Source: Alphaproteobacteria bacterium (GTDB taxonomy: Bacteria; Pseudomonadota; Alphaproteobacteria; UBA828). From it: a stretch of 20,152 nucleotides of DNA. The notes beneath the pieces are model-generated. The model was not told the DNA's origin, made no database searches, and was given only the letters and a program-made list of their open reading frames with translations. Position 1 is the first letter of the stretch. Each line of letters begins with the position of its first letter. Made by a program: the position numbers and the translations under genes. Shown here piece by piece: positions 7,501 to 13,923 of the stretch. The stretch spans positions 1 through 20,152 of the forward strand of contig JAJDVB010000053.1 in assembly GCA_022826345.1 (NCBI GenBank). Reading direction: 5' to 3'.

Positions 7501-10500
7501 CACTGGCGCCTTGAGATAGAGGTCGGCCGCGGTCGGCTCGCCGCTGCTGAAGAGCAGCGTCAGCGCATCCGCCTCGCCGCGCAGCACGTCTGGCAAGGCA
7601 TTGGCACTGCGCCGGAAGAGCCCGATCTCGTTGGAGCCGTGGTCGTATTGTGCCGCCATCCGGCCTGCGAACGCTTCCGCGTCGTTCGGCATATCGTCCG
7701 GCAGCGGGTCTTCGGACCCGACCGCCACGACGAAACCGCTGTCCTGCTCCGTCAGCACGCCCGTCCTCACCTGCATCTCCAGCAACCGGCGGAAGAGGCG
7801 CACGTGCTCGTCCCCGACCTTCAGCCGTTGCCGCAGGTCTTCGGACTCCACTGACACGCCGGCTTCCCGTTGCCAGCCCAGCCCGTCGAGCGTCGCGAGC
7901 GCATAGGCGTGCGACAGGTGCTCAAGGTCCGCCAACAGCGCGGCCCTGTTGTCAGCCTCGACGCCCTCGTTCGCCAGGTAGTCGGTGAAGAGGTTCATGC
8001 CGGCCGCCACGTCGGTCGGACCGGCGAGGAAGTCGGCCGGCAGAATGCCAGGCGCAAGCGCGCGGTCTTGCCACACGACCTCGTAGAGCAGCTCGTCGAT
8101 CCCCTCCACCGCCGAGAGCAGCGCCGCCCGCGTCGCCCGCTTCACAGTGAAGCCGGCCAGTTCCCCGATGAGCGCCCCATCCGGCTCGTAGAGCCGCAGG
8201 TCCGCAGCGTGAACTTCTGGCACCCCGTCGCTCTCCGACTCCTCAGCCGCATCGCGCCGGCCTTCCCTCATGGACACATGGCAGATCAGCCGCTCCGGCA
8301 GCCGGTCCTTGAGCCACAGCCGCTCCCACGCAAAGGGCAGATAGGTGATTCCTTCCTCGCCGCCGTCGGGGTTGCGCGCCGCGCCGAAGACCTGGAAGCA
8401 GCCGTCGAGCACGAGCGGGTGCACGTCGAACGGGTTTCGCTCCACACCGGCGGGGAGCGCCACTACGGCGATCGCCTCTCCCTGTCTCGCCCAGAGCGCC
8501 TCCACCGTGCGGAAGGACGGGCCGAGATCGATCCCGACTGCGGCCTTGGCGCGGTAGTAAGCCGCGAGATCCACCGGCGAGAGCGAGGCCTTCAATCCCT
8601 CGATATCGAGCGAAGGGGCAGCGGGCGCCGGGCCAGCCGAGCTTGTCGCGACCCGACCCTCCGCGTGCAGGGTCCAGCCGTCCTCGCCCTCGCCCCGGCT
8701 GAGGATGCGGACGCGCCGCGCCGCACCGTCCTCGGCGTCGTCGAGCAGCACCTGTACACGCCGGCCCGCCTCGGCGGCGGCGTCCTCGGCGTCGTCGTCG
8801 GGGAAGACCAGCGCGCTCTGCATCTGGAAGTCCTCGACAAGCACCGCGTCGCTGCCCTCGGTTAGGGTGGCCGATGCCGCCATGGCGCCGTAGAGCGCGC
8901 CCGGCGCGATCAGCCGGCCGAAGACGCGATGGTCGCTGAGCCACGCAGGATCGGAGGGGAAAACCTCCGTGTCGAAGGCAACCTCTCCGCTCGCGGACTC
9001 GTGGCGCGCACCCAGCAAGGGATGGCCGGCGTCGGACCGCCGTCTCCTGGGCGCCTCGATCCAATAGCGCTCGCGCTGGAAGGGATAGCCCGGCAGCGCG
9101 ATCCGGCGACGCTCCTCGCCCGCGAAGAGCCCTTCGAAGCGGAGCGGAAGACCCGCCTCGTAGGCGCCGGCGACCGCCTCCACGAAGCCCCCGCCGGAGC
9201 CTGCCGCCGGCGGGGCCTCATCCTTCGACGGCCGCTGCAGGCTCGAGAGAACCGCCGGCGCGGCCCCGGCGGACTCCGGCCACGCCATGGTCGTCATCGG
9301 CCCCAGCACGGCATGGGGGCCGATCTCGATGACGGCATCCACGCCGAGCGCCGCCAGCGTCTCGATGCAGGCGCGGAACGCCACCGGCTCGCGCGCCTGG
9401 CGCCGCCAGTACGCCGCGTCCGGCGCCTCGCCTGTTTTCAGAACCTCCCCGGTCAGGTTGCTGACGAAGGTGAGCGACGGCGGCTGGAACGCGATCGTCG
9501 AGATCGCGGCCTCCAGATCGCCCAGCGCCGGCTCGATCATGGCGCTGTGGTAGGCCGGGCTCTTGCGCAGCCGCGCGACGCGAACCTCCTCCGTCTCGAA
9601 CCGCGCGAGAATCGCCTCGATATCGGCGACCGGGCCGCTCACCACCTGGTGGGCACCGTTGTCCGCCGCGATGCTGAGGTCCGGCCCGTCCGACGCCGCG
9701 TTCTGCGCCGCCACTGCGTCCGCCACGCGGGGCGCCGGCGCGAAGACCGCCGCCATCGCGCCCTCGCCGGGGAGCGCCCCGATCAGGCTTCCGCGCGCCG
9801 CCGCGAATTGCAGGCCGTCTTCCAAGCTGAAGACGCCGGCGGTGTGCGCCGCCGCGATTTCGCCCAGGCTGTGCCCGAGCACGACGCTGGGCCGGATGCC
9901 GATGCTCTCCCAGAGCGCCGCGAGCGCGCACTCCAGTGCGTAGATCGCCGGCTGTTTCCACTGCGGATCGTCCAGGTCGCCCGCCGCGCCGGGCCGCCCG
10001 AACATCACGTCCAGCAGCGAGGCGCCGCCCCGGTCCTCCGCAAGCAAGGCATCGCAGCGGTCGAGCACCGACCGGAACACCGGCTCGCTCGCGTAGAGCG
10101 CTTCGCCCATGCCGGGCCACTGGCTGGCCTGACCGGTGTAGGCGAACGCAACCCTGGCGACCGTCCGCCGCGCCGATTGCTCGTCCTCCTCCGCCAGCGC
10201 CGCTAGGCCTTGCCGCAGCGAGTCCGTGTCGTGGAACACCAGGCCCGCGCGATGGCTGAAATGGCTGCGGCCGGTGGCGGCGGTCCAAGCCATGTCGGCG
10301 AGCAAGGCCGCGTCGGCGCTCTCGTCGAGCCACGCGAGATAGCGTCCGGCGGACTCCCGCAACGCCGTATCCGACTTGCCGGAGAGCGGCAGGAAACGCG
10401 CTGCGCGCGGGACGAGACCATCCTGCTGTGGCGCTGACTCGCTGATGGAGACCGGTTGCGAGGCAGCGACCCGCAGGGGCGGTCCGGCGTTCCAGTGCTC

Positions 10501-11907
10501 GGGGCTCAGCCCGTCGGCGCCCTCTCCGTTGCCGTAGCCCTCCAGCACGACATGGGCATTGGTGCCCGACCAGCCGAAGCCGCTCACGCCTGCCCTGGGC
10601 GGGCTGCCGTCAATGACCGGCCAGTCAGTGGGCGTCGCCGTCACCTGCAGCGGCAGCCGCTCCCAGTCGATTTCCGGTCTCGGGACCCGGAAATGGAGGT
10701 GCCTGGGAATGACCCCCCGGTTCATGGCCAGCACGGTCTTGATTATGCCGGCGACCCCTGCGGCGGCTTCGAGATGGCCGATGTTGGTCTTGACCGAGCC
10801 GATCAGCAGGGGGCGATCTGCGTCGCGCCCGCGGCCGTATGCGGTGCCGGTCGCCTGCGCCTCGATCGGATCGCCGACGTCGGTGCCCGTCCCGTGGGCT
10901 TCCACATAGTCGACGTCGGCAGGCTGCAATCCCGCCCGCCTTAGCGCCGCCTCGATCACCTTCTCCTGGGCGGGGCCGCTCGGCACCGTCAATCCGGGGC
11001 TGGCGCCGTCCTGGTTGAGCGCGGAGCCGCGCACCACGGCCCAGATACGGTCGCCGTCGGCCTCCGCCTCGGAGAGCCGCTTGAGCACCACGATGCCGCA
11101 GCCCTCGCCCCGCACGTACCCGTTGGCAGCCGCGTCGAAGGTGGCGCAGCGCCCGTCCGGCGAGAGCATGCCGGCGTTGGCGCGCATTTCCAGCAGCCGG
11201 CCCGAGAGGATCGCGTGCACGCCGCCGGCGAGCGCGAGGTCCGCCTCGCCTCGCTGCAGGCCGGTCACCGCCTGATGGATCGCGACCAGCGAGGACGAGC
11301 AGGCCGTATCCAGCGCCAAGGCCGGCCCTTCCAGCCCCAGCGCAAAGGCAACCCGGCCGATAGCGGTGTTGAAGGAGGTGCCGGTGACGGAATAGAGGCT
11401 CACGGCGGGCTCATCCGGGGAGGCGGTCTCCAGAATCAGCCCGCGATACTCGTTGTTGCTGATCCCGGCATAGACGCCGGTGCGGCTGCCCTTGAGGCGC
11501 TCCGGGTCCATGCCGGCGTCTTCCAGTGCGCGCCAGCAGGTCTCCAGCATCATTCGCTGCTGCGGGTCGAGCAATTGCGCTTCCACCGGCGAAATGCGGA
11601 AGAAGGCCGCGTCGAACAGCTCAAGCTCGTCGAGATAGGCGCCGAATCGGCACGCCGGAGCCTGCGCGGCATCGGGGAACAGAGCGCCAATGCGGCCCTC
11701 GCCGGAGCCGGGAACCCCTTCGATCACCCCGCTCTCACCCGCCTCCAGCATGCGCCAGAAGGCGGAAAGGCCGTCCGCACTGGGAAAACGGCAGGCCATG
11801 CCGACGATCGCAACGGGCTCATTCGACTCGGAGATTTCCGGCGCGCGGCCCTCGTCAGCAGGGCGCGCGTCGTCGGCACGGCCGCAAGGCCTCTCTCGTT
11901 CCGTCAT
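1543..11907 (-). CDS. Type I modular polyketide synthase, KS-AT-DH-cMT-ER-KR-ACP-KS-AT(degenerate)
   Basis: A 3454-residue multidomain polyketide synthase. Domains in order: KS1 (about 31-456), AT1 (585-895), DH (961-1258), C-methyltransferase (1290-1660), a structural non-catalytic KR half (about 1685-1890), ER (1915-2215), KR (2225-2405), ACP (2490-2575), KS2 (2610-3030) and a shortened AT2 (3165-3395). It ends just after the post-AT linker. Module 1 can in principle extend with a malonyl-type unit, methylate the alpha carbon and reduce fully, as in highly reducing synthases. There is no loading module, no terminal ACP and no thioesterase, so starter loading, the second carrier and release must come from elsewhere. 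The KS-AT pairs and their linkers are similar to each other, indicating internal duplication. The start is the ATG at 11907, with GAGGGAGAA 5 nt upstream. It ends 5 bp from the convergent hydrolase gene. The product is unknown. Confidence 0.95.
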   Translation of the reverse strand: MTERERPCGRADDARPADEGRAPEISESNEPVAIVGMACRFPSADGLSAFWRMLEAGESGVIEGVPGSGEGRIGALFPDAAQAPACRFGAYLDELELFDAAFFRISPVEAQLLDPQQRMMLETCWRALEDAGMDPERLKGSRTGVYAGISNNEYRGLILETASPDEPAVSLYSVTGTSFNTAIGRVAFALGLEGPALALDTACSSSLVAIHQAVTGLQRGEADLALAGGVHAILSGRLLEMRANAGMLSPDGRCATFDAAANGYVRGEGCGIVVLKRLSEAEADGDRIWAVVRGSALNQDGASPGLTVPSGPAQEKVIEAALRRAGLQPADVDYVEAHGTGTDVGDPIEAQATGTAYGRGRDADRPLLIGSVKTNIGHLEAAAGVAGIIKTVLAMNRGVIPRHLHFRVPRPEIDWERLPLQVTATPTDWPVIDGSPPRAGVSGFGWSGTNAHVVLEGYGNGEGADGLSPEHWNAGPPLRVAASQPVSISESAPQQDGLVPRAARFLPLSGKSDTALRESAGRYLAWLDESADAALLADMAWTAATGRSHFSHRAGLVFHDTDSLRQGLAALAEEDEQSARRTVARVAFAYTGQASQWPGMGEALYASEPVFRSVLDRCDALLAEDRGGASLLDVMFGRPGAAGDLDDPQWKQPAIYALECALAALWESIGIRPSVVLGHSLGEIAAAHTAGVFSLEDGLQFAAARGSLIGALPGEGAMAAVFAPAPRVADAVAAQNAASDGPDLSIAADNGAHQVVSGPVADIEAILARFETEEVRVARLRKSPAYHSAMIEPALGDLEAAISTIAFQPPSLTFVSNLTGEVLKTGEAPDAAYWRRQAREPVAFRACIETLAALGVDAVIEIGPHAVLGPMTTMAWPESAGAAPAVLSSLQRPSKDEAPPAAGSGGGFVEAVAGAYEAGLPLRFEGLFAGEERRRIALPGYPFQRERYWIEAPRRRRSDAGHPLLGARHESASGEVAFDTEVFPSDPAWLSDHRVFGRLIAPGALYGAMAASATLTEGSDAVLVEDFQMQSALVFPDDDAEDAAAEAGRRVQVLLDDAEDGAARRVRILSRGEGEDGWTLHAEGRVATSSAGPAPAAPSLDIEGLKASLSPVDLAAYYRAKAAVGIDLGPSFRTVEALWARQGEAIAVVALPAGVERNPFDVHPLVLDGCFQVFGAARNPDGGEEGITYLPFAWERLWLKDRLPERLICHVSMREGRRDAAEESESDGVPEVHAADLRLYEPDGALIGELAGFTVKRATRAALLSAVEGIDELLYEVVWQDRALAPGILPADFLAGPTDVAAGMNLFTDYLANEGVEADNRAALLADLEHLSHAYALATLDGLGWQREAGVSVESEDLRQRLKVGDEHVRLFRRLLEMQVRTGVLTEQDSGFVVAVGSEDPLPDDMPNDAEAFAGRMAAQYDHGSNEIGLFRRSANALPDVLRGEADALTLLFSSGEPTAADLYLKAPVARAANRLLADAIAALLADLPAGRRLRVIEVGAGTGSATASVLPELPDGGYDYVYTDISAGFFSEAESRFGGAEASIDYRVLDIEKDPVEQGFDAHGYDLVIASNVLHATRYLNDTLAHCLALLAPSGQLVALENLRSQGWLDLTFGQLDGWWRFADDYRPHHALATPAVWRQALGDAGFDDIAILGFDESDPNANPDRGVIVAQGPAELSEAAGVWVLAADRGGLAAELASELAAHNQTVVLAGAEAPTGGPSAADGAGVTGAFVDAGQRDSWKSLLDDLPAEPPLAGIVHLAGMDGHGAQATTDEMAADARHAAASALALTQALADSDLAPSKGLWFVTRGAQVLERERGGELAGATLWGLGKVAAREAPQLRPRMLDLDPADAASPNDLVNELLYPDAETHIAHRFGRRQGARLVRAAAVTDRLALPEEPGWMLEPDAGGSLDAIQVVPEPQQPLEPGEVRAAIEAFGLNFRDVFIAIGLVDDFMGGEFCGRVLEVGDGVSSVAVGDRVVGMTFKNYGSETVTLEKMIVPAPPGFSVTELATIPTAFVSAALSFELSGLNAGDRVLTHAGAGGVGLAAIQLAQAAGAEVFATASARKRDYLRALGVAHVFDSRTTAFGADILEATGGAGVDMVLNSLTGEGYIEASLSCLAQGGRFVEMGRVDILSEEEMAAARPDVAYAILMIDVLKEEEPAKAGDILRGVMARLKAGELTPLIHARWPVAEAGRAMKCMQGARHIGKIVFTNSPLARGRLREDRSYLVTGGLGGIGIAVAGWLADRGAGAIVLNGRRPPDPEVAEAIEALRQQGAAVQVELADVTDAAALDAMLARMDAELPPLAGVIHSVGVLADATIGNQTWETFETVLWPKMLGAWHLHRATAQRDLDMFVLFSSVAGVLGNPGQANHAAANAFLDQLAAHRRALGLPGQAIAWGAWSEIGEAEEQRERMTRRSASGGIEWITPQQGLRAFDRLVREDATTSVVLARDWVAFGESLETQPPLLEDVLSDGADEDDDAASAEDLLSQLRQAPAATREEVLASFLQSEVKAVLRLPTSPAPTVGFFDLGMDSLMAVELRNRLNRAFAGAYTASNTVVFDYPDIAALAAHLAGELAEVAGEDAAPATQPDTAPSPAVRRDDGGSADAIAIVGMACRFPGAPDLPAFWQQLEAGADAVTDERREPEPWQDFVENLPARYGAYRRAGFVAGIDEFDAKFFRISPIEARLMDPQQRMLLETTWQALEDAGIDPDGLRGSRTGVYAGVASSEYRDLMRSGDYGIGYLSTAASMAVGRVAYQFGFEGPTMPVELNCASSLIAVHQAVTGLRLGEVDLALVGGANAVLSAGITREMADLQLLSPEGRCKSFDASADGFVRGEGCGMVVLKRLAEAEADGDRIWAVIRGSAFNQNGATAGATVPNGPAQERLIERALAQAGVAPAEVDYLEAHGAGSAFGDPIEVQSAAAVYGQGRAADRPLLMGSVKTNIGHLESAAGIAGLIKAVLAIKQGVIPRHLHFDNPSTLVEWETLPVRVMTETAEWPQEADRPPRAGVSAFGISGVNAHVVLEGYGSANGASAGAEGENSHAGAAQRVAATLPEPVASLPPSEEAFSARDTRLLPLSAKSDEALQALAGRYLTWLDAEADALAAEGAASDTLLSDMAWTAAVGRSHSGHRAGVVFQDAASLRQSLTAQAHADAETGPRTATKVAFVYTGETDQWVSMGGALYAREPVVRAVLNRCDAALGEDRGASLLDAMFGGPGAEGGLSDPAWARPATYALACALTALWASVGIRPSVVAGLGAGEIAAAQAAGVFGLEDGLRLAAAGSGPEAALDGVAIAAPSVALVSSLTGRVMDPDQILDGAYWRRQVADDPESLSGCAETLAALGVDVVIEIGQDAVLAPLLAEAWPKAAENEAAPTLLSSLRQSSGGEEEAAGHADGDFVEAVARAYEAGLGVSFAGLFAGETRRRISLPGYPFQRRRFWLPKPGGQTAASD
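1723..2415 (-). other. PKS domain AT2, degenerate and internally deleted
   Basis: Residues about 3165-3395. The nucleophile motif reads GLGAGE where AT1 has GHSLGE, so Ser is replaced by Gly3260. Between DGLRLAAA and PSVALVSSLTG, about 88 residues present in AT1 are absent, including the small subdomain and the catalytic His. The parts before and after the gap still align with AT1 in a single open frame, up to the post-AT linker LPGYPFQRRRFW. It is almost certainly not an active acyltransferase, but may be kept as a structural platform for KS2. Confidence 0.85.
2818..4080 (-). other. PKS domain KS2 (second ketosynthase, unusual active-site context)
   Basis: Residues about 2610-3030. The fold and flanking motifs are intact (AIAIVGMACRFP, KTNIGHLE with His2949). 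The nucleophile region reads PVELNCASSL instead of the LDTACSSSL of KS1, and HGTGT becomes HGAGS (His2909). Cys2774 and both His are kept, so condensation or acyl transfer is still chemically possible. The surrounding pocket has changed. Confidence 0.88.
4183..4440 (-). other. PKS domain ACP (module 1)
   Basis: Residues about 2490-2575. The canonical site LGMDSLMAVEL has Ser2536 as the phosphopantetheine attachment residue. This is the only carrier domain within the synthase. It contrasts with the SSV site of the free-standing ACP at 266-496. Confidence 0.92.
4693..5235 (-). other. PKS domain KR (ketoreductase) with His at the catalytic Tyr position
   Basis: Residues about 2225-2405. The NADPH motif GGLGGIG is at 2233-2239, Lys2337 is in WPKMLG, Ser2361 is in FSSVAG and Asn2378 is in the AAAN helix. 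The position normally occupied by the catalytic Tyr (GQxNYAAAN) reads GQANHAAAN, so His2374 replaces it. I recall His in some other PKS ketoreductases, so activity should not be excluded. Confidence 0.85.
5263..6165 (-). other. PKS domain ER (enoyl reductase)
   Basis: Residues about 1915-2215, MDR-type enoyl reductase. It has the GLNFRDVFIAIG motif near the N-terminus and the NADPH-binding LTHAGAGGVGLAA (2037-2049). The preceding stretch (about 1685-1890) looks like the structural half of the ketoreductase, split from the catalytic half by the ER insertion as in fully reducing modules. Confidence 0.9.
6928..8040 (-). other. PKS domain cMT (C-methyltransferase)
   Basis: Residues about 1290-1660. 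The SAM-binding motif EVGAGTGS is at 1498-1505, followed by a Rossmann-type methyltransferase core (YVYTDIS, YDLVIASNVLHA). Its place between DH and ER is the usual one for embedded C-methyltransferases of reducing synthases. It should add an alpha-methyl branch from S-adenosylmethionine. Confidence 0.88.
8134..9027 (-). other. PKS domain DH (dehydratase)
   Basis: Residues about 961-1258, double hot-dog fold. The HxxxGxxxxP motif is intact (His993, Gly997, Pro1002). The second-half acid motif DGCFQ has Asp1168 and Gln1172. It should dehydrate the beta-hydroxyacyl intermediate to the enoyl form. Confidence 0.88.
9223..10155 (-). other. PKS domain AT1 (acyltransferase, module 1)
   Basis: Residues about 585-895. 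The catalytic Ser680 is in GHSLGE and His787 is in PAYHSAM. The specificity motif position reads PAYH, closer to the malonyl-type HAFH than to the methylmalonyl-type YASH, so malonyl-CoA is the best guess. That fits a C-methyltransferase supplying the branch. As the only complete AT in the locus, it may also have to load the separate ACP. Confidence 0.9.
10540..11817 (-). other. PKS domain KS1 (ketosynthase, module 1)
   Basis: Residues about 31-456. The canonical decarboxylative-condensation triad is present: Cys203 in DTACSSS, His338 in EAHGTGTD and His378 in KTNIGHLE. The domain opens with PVAIVGMACRFP. Cys203 argues against a KSQ loading domain, so the starter unit must arrive from a separate carrier or CoA ester. 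The N-terminal 30 residues are short and charged, with no clear docking helix. Confidence 0.93.
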
Positions 11908-11912
11908 CGCGG

Positions 11913-11921
11913 TTCTCCCTC
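11913..11921 (-). promoter_or_regulatory. Ribosome binding site of the PKS gene
   Basis: On the - strand GAGGGAGAA is followed by 5 nt and the ATG at 11907. This supports the chosen start. Confidence 0.65.
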
Positions 11922-11959
11922 GGTCAGGAGGACGGTACGAAGCATCTCAAAAATCATAT

Positions 11960-11991
11960 AGCCGCAGGCGGTATACATACACCCTGCGGCT
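11960..11991 (-). terminator. Hairpin between the permease gene and the PKS gene
   Basis: Bases 11960-11968 pair perfectly with 11983-11991 (9 bp, GC-rich) around a 14-nt loop that itself holds GTATAC. On the - strand the stem is followed, after six bases, by TTTTT (11953-11949). This resembles a weak intrinsic terminator for the NCS2-like gene, whose stop is 16 nt upstream. It could equally be an operator for the PKS gene. No convincing -35/-10 pair for the PKS was found in the 99-bp gap. Confidence 0.4.
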
Positions 11992-12006
11992 GCAGTTTGC
12001 GTGGGA

Positions 12007-13764
12007 TCATTTTGCCTGGTCGTCCGATGCCGGCGCAGCCACGCGGACAGTGACGATATCGGTCCCGTGATACTGCTGATGGCGGACGGAGGACGCGAGG
12101 CGGCGCAGCAGCCGCAGCGACACCTCGTGTTCGGCGGGCGCATCGCCGGGATCGTCGGCAAGCAGCGCGAGCCGGTCCTGGATGTTGTCCTCCCGCGACG
12201 TGACGACGAACTCCAGCACGGCCCCGCTGCCCTCCCGATGCGCGGAAAGGCGCAGGCTGCGACGGTGGTCTTCGTCTTCGTCCTCGCGGACGAGCGTCAG
12301 CAGCGTCTCCTCGCAGGCGGCGTCGAGCCGATGGGCCATCGCCGCATCCCAGCCGTTGCGGATCGCGAACTCGCTGAGAAACTCCCTGATCTTGGGCAGG
12401 ACCGCGAGATCGAACGCCGCCTCGATCCGGCTGCGGCGGGAGCCCGTCAACTCCACGAAGAGCGTCATGAGGATGGCCGCAATGCCCCCGGTCGTGACCC
12501 CGTTCCGGAAGAGACCGCCGGCGAATTCCTTGACCAGTTCGGGAAAGACCATGTCGTTCTGGAAGCCGACGCCGAGCCAGAACGAGACTCCCACGATCAG
12601 CCCCTTGCGGTAGTCGATCCCGTCCTGGATGGCGATCTTCATGCCGACCATGAAGAGCATCGCCAGCAGCACCCCGAGATAGGCCGCGACCACCGGTCCC
12701 GGGATGGCCAGCACGATAGCGAGCACCTTGGGCAGAAACGCCATGACGATGAAAACCGCCCCGGTGGCGATGCCGACGCTGCGGGCGCCCACGCCCGTGA
12801 GCTCGGTGACCGATGCGCCGACGGTCGTGGCCGCGTTGGGCGTCGTGCCGGCGAGGCCGGAGAGCAAGTTGCCCAGCCCGTCCACCGTCACCGCGCCTTG
12901 CACCGCGCGAAAATCCACCGCCCGCGCCCGCCGCCACGATACCCGCTGGATGGCGACCGCACCGCTCACGGTCCGCACGGAGGCGATTACGGCCACGAAC
13001 AGGAAGGCCGGCAGCAGTGCCCAGAACGACGGCCCGAAGGTGAGATCGAAGCCCGCCCATTCTCCTGTCGGCAGGCCAATCCACGGCGCATCGACGACGC
13101 GGCCCGCCTCGTAGAGCCCGAAGATCGCGGCAACGCCCGAGCCCACGATGACGCCGATGACCGGCGCCCAGAGCCGCCATGCGCCCGCCATCTTCAACGC
13201 GATCCCGGCGATGACCAGCACCACCACGAGCGCACTCAGCGGTGCTGCCAGCGTTGGGGTTTCCGCCGGCACCGCGCTCAGCAGATCGAAGACGGCAGGC
13301 ATGACCGTGACCGGGATCAGCATGACCACGGTGCCCGAGACCGTCGGAGTCAGGATGCGTTGGAACAGCGAGAGCCGGGCGGAAAGCAGGATCGGAACGA
13401 ACGACACGATCAGTACGAGGATCGCCATCAGCGCCGGGCCGCCCTCGGCAACCGCCGTGATGCAGACTGCGATGAAGGCGCCGGATGCCCCCATCACGAG
13501 CACATGGCCCGAGCCGATCCGGCCCAGCCGGAAGGCCTGCAAGATCGTGGTCGCCCCGCAGATCGCGACCGTGGCGAACACCGCCCAAGAGAGATAGCTC
13601 TCGCTCGCGCCGCCGGCCCGCATCACCACCGTCGGGATCAGGATGATGCCGGCGACCGATAGAATTGCGAGCTGAGTGCCGAGGCCCAGGGCGAGCGCGG
13701 GTGGCGGCCTCTCGTCGGGCTGGTAGCGGATACCTTTGCGGCCGCCGGCTGCAGCAGTGCTCAT
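12007..13764 (-). CDS. NCS2/SLC23-fold membrane protein with C-terminal HATPase-like domain
   Basis: A 585-residue integral membrane protein. Residues about 25-440 form the hydrophobic core of the nucleobase-cation symporter-2 (uracil/xanthine permease) fold, with the family stretch GLAGTTPN (303-310) followed by LTGVGARSVG (322-331). The usual TM8 signature ETIGD appears as RTVSG (Arg264 at the Glu position), and the TM10 Glu/Gln-Asn pair appears as Val315-Gly316. The two residues that normally bind the base and couple the proton therefore seem absent. Residues about 445-575 form an extra cytoplasmic domain resembling RsbW-type ATPases. The start ATG at 13764 has AGGGACGG 5 nt upstream. The gene lies 99 bp before the PKS, same strand. 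Substrate or signal is unknown; nucleobase transport should not be assumed. Confidence 0.82.
   Translation of the reverse strand: MSTAAAGGRKGIRYQPDERPPPALALGLGTQLAILSVAGIILIPTVVMRAGGASESYLSWAVFATVAICGATTILQAFRLGRIGSGHVLVMGASGAFIAVCITAVAEGGPALMAILVLIVSFVPILLSARLSLFQRILTPTVSGTVVMLIPVTVMPAVFDLLSAVPAETPTLAAPLSALVVVLVIAGIALKMAGAWRLWAPVIGVIVGSGVAAIFGLYEAGRVVDAPWIGLPTGEWAGFDLTFGPSFWALLPAFLFVAVIASVRTVSGAVAIQRVSWRRARAVDFRAVQGAVTVDGLGNLLSGLAGTTPNAATTVGASVTELTGVGARSVGIATGAVFIVMAFLPKVLAIVLAIPGPVVAAYLGVLLAMLFMVGMKIAIQDGIDYRKGLIVGVSFWLGVGFQNDMVFPELVKEFAGGLFRNGVTTGGIAAILMTLFVELTGSRRSRIEAAFDLAVLPKIREFLSEFAIRNGWDAAMAHRLDAACEETLLTLVREDEDEDHRRSLRLSAHREGSGAVLEFVVTSREDNIQDRLALLADDPGDAPAEHEVSLRLLRRLASSVRHQQYHGTDIVTVRVAAPASDDQAK
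12040..12432 (-). other. Degenerate RsbW/HATPase_c-like domain fused to the NCS2-like protein
   Basis: Residues about 445-575. The stretch AHRLDAACEETLLTLV (477-492) resembles the N-box helix of anti-sigma-factor-type ATPases, but the Asn four residues after the Glu is missing. The end, SLRLLRRLASSVRHQQYHG (549-567) followed by TDIVTVRV, resembles their last helix and strand, but the glycine-rich lid before it is replaced by EHEVS. This is assigned by eye. It may bind nucleotide weakly or serve as a protein-docking domain. Confidence 0.5.
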
Positions 13765-13791
13765 GGAGCCCGTCCCTGTGCCGCGTGAACG

Positions 13792-13801
13792 AGCGATCGC
13801 T
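13792..13801. repeat. 10-bp palindrome upstream of the NCS2-like gene
   Basis: AGCGATCGCT is a perfect palindrome 27 bp upstream of the permease start. It may be a regulator site or simply a common GC-rich palindrome. Nothing else clear is seen in the 159-bp gap 13765-13923. Confidence 0.2.
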
Positions 13802-13923
13802 ACGTTCCGCTAAGCTCTTGTAAGACGGGCAATCGTAGCAGGTGGGGAGCGCCTCTCGCACGTCCTGTCCTCGTCAAGCCTGCGCAACGTCGCACGCGGT
13901 GGCTGGGCGCGTCTCCGCGAGGA

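Noticed and set aside
12001..13662. Long + strand open frame of 553 codons opposite the NCS2-like gene
   Set aside because: Extremely Arg/Asp/His-rich composition with no family motif, mirrored by a clear membrane protein on the other strand.
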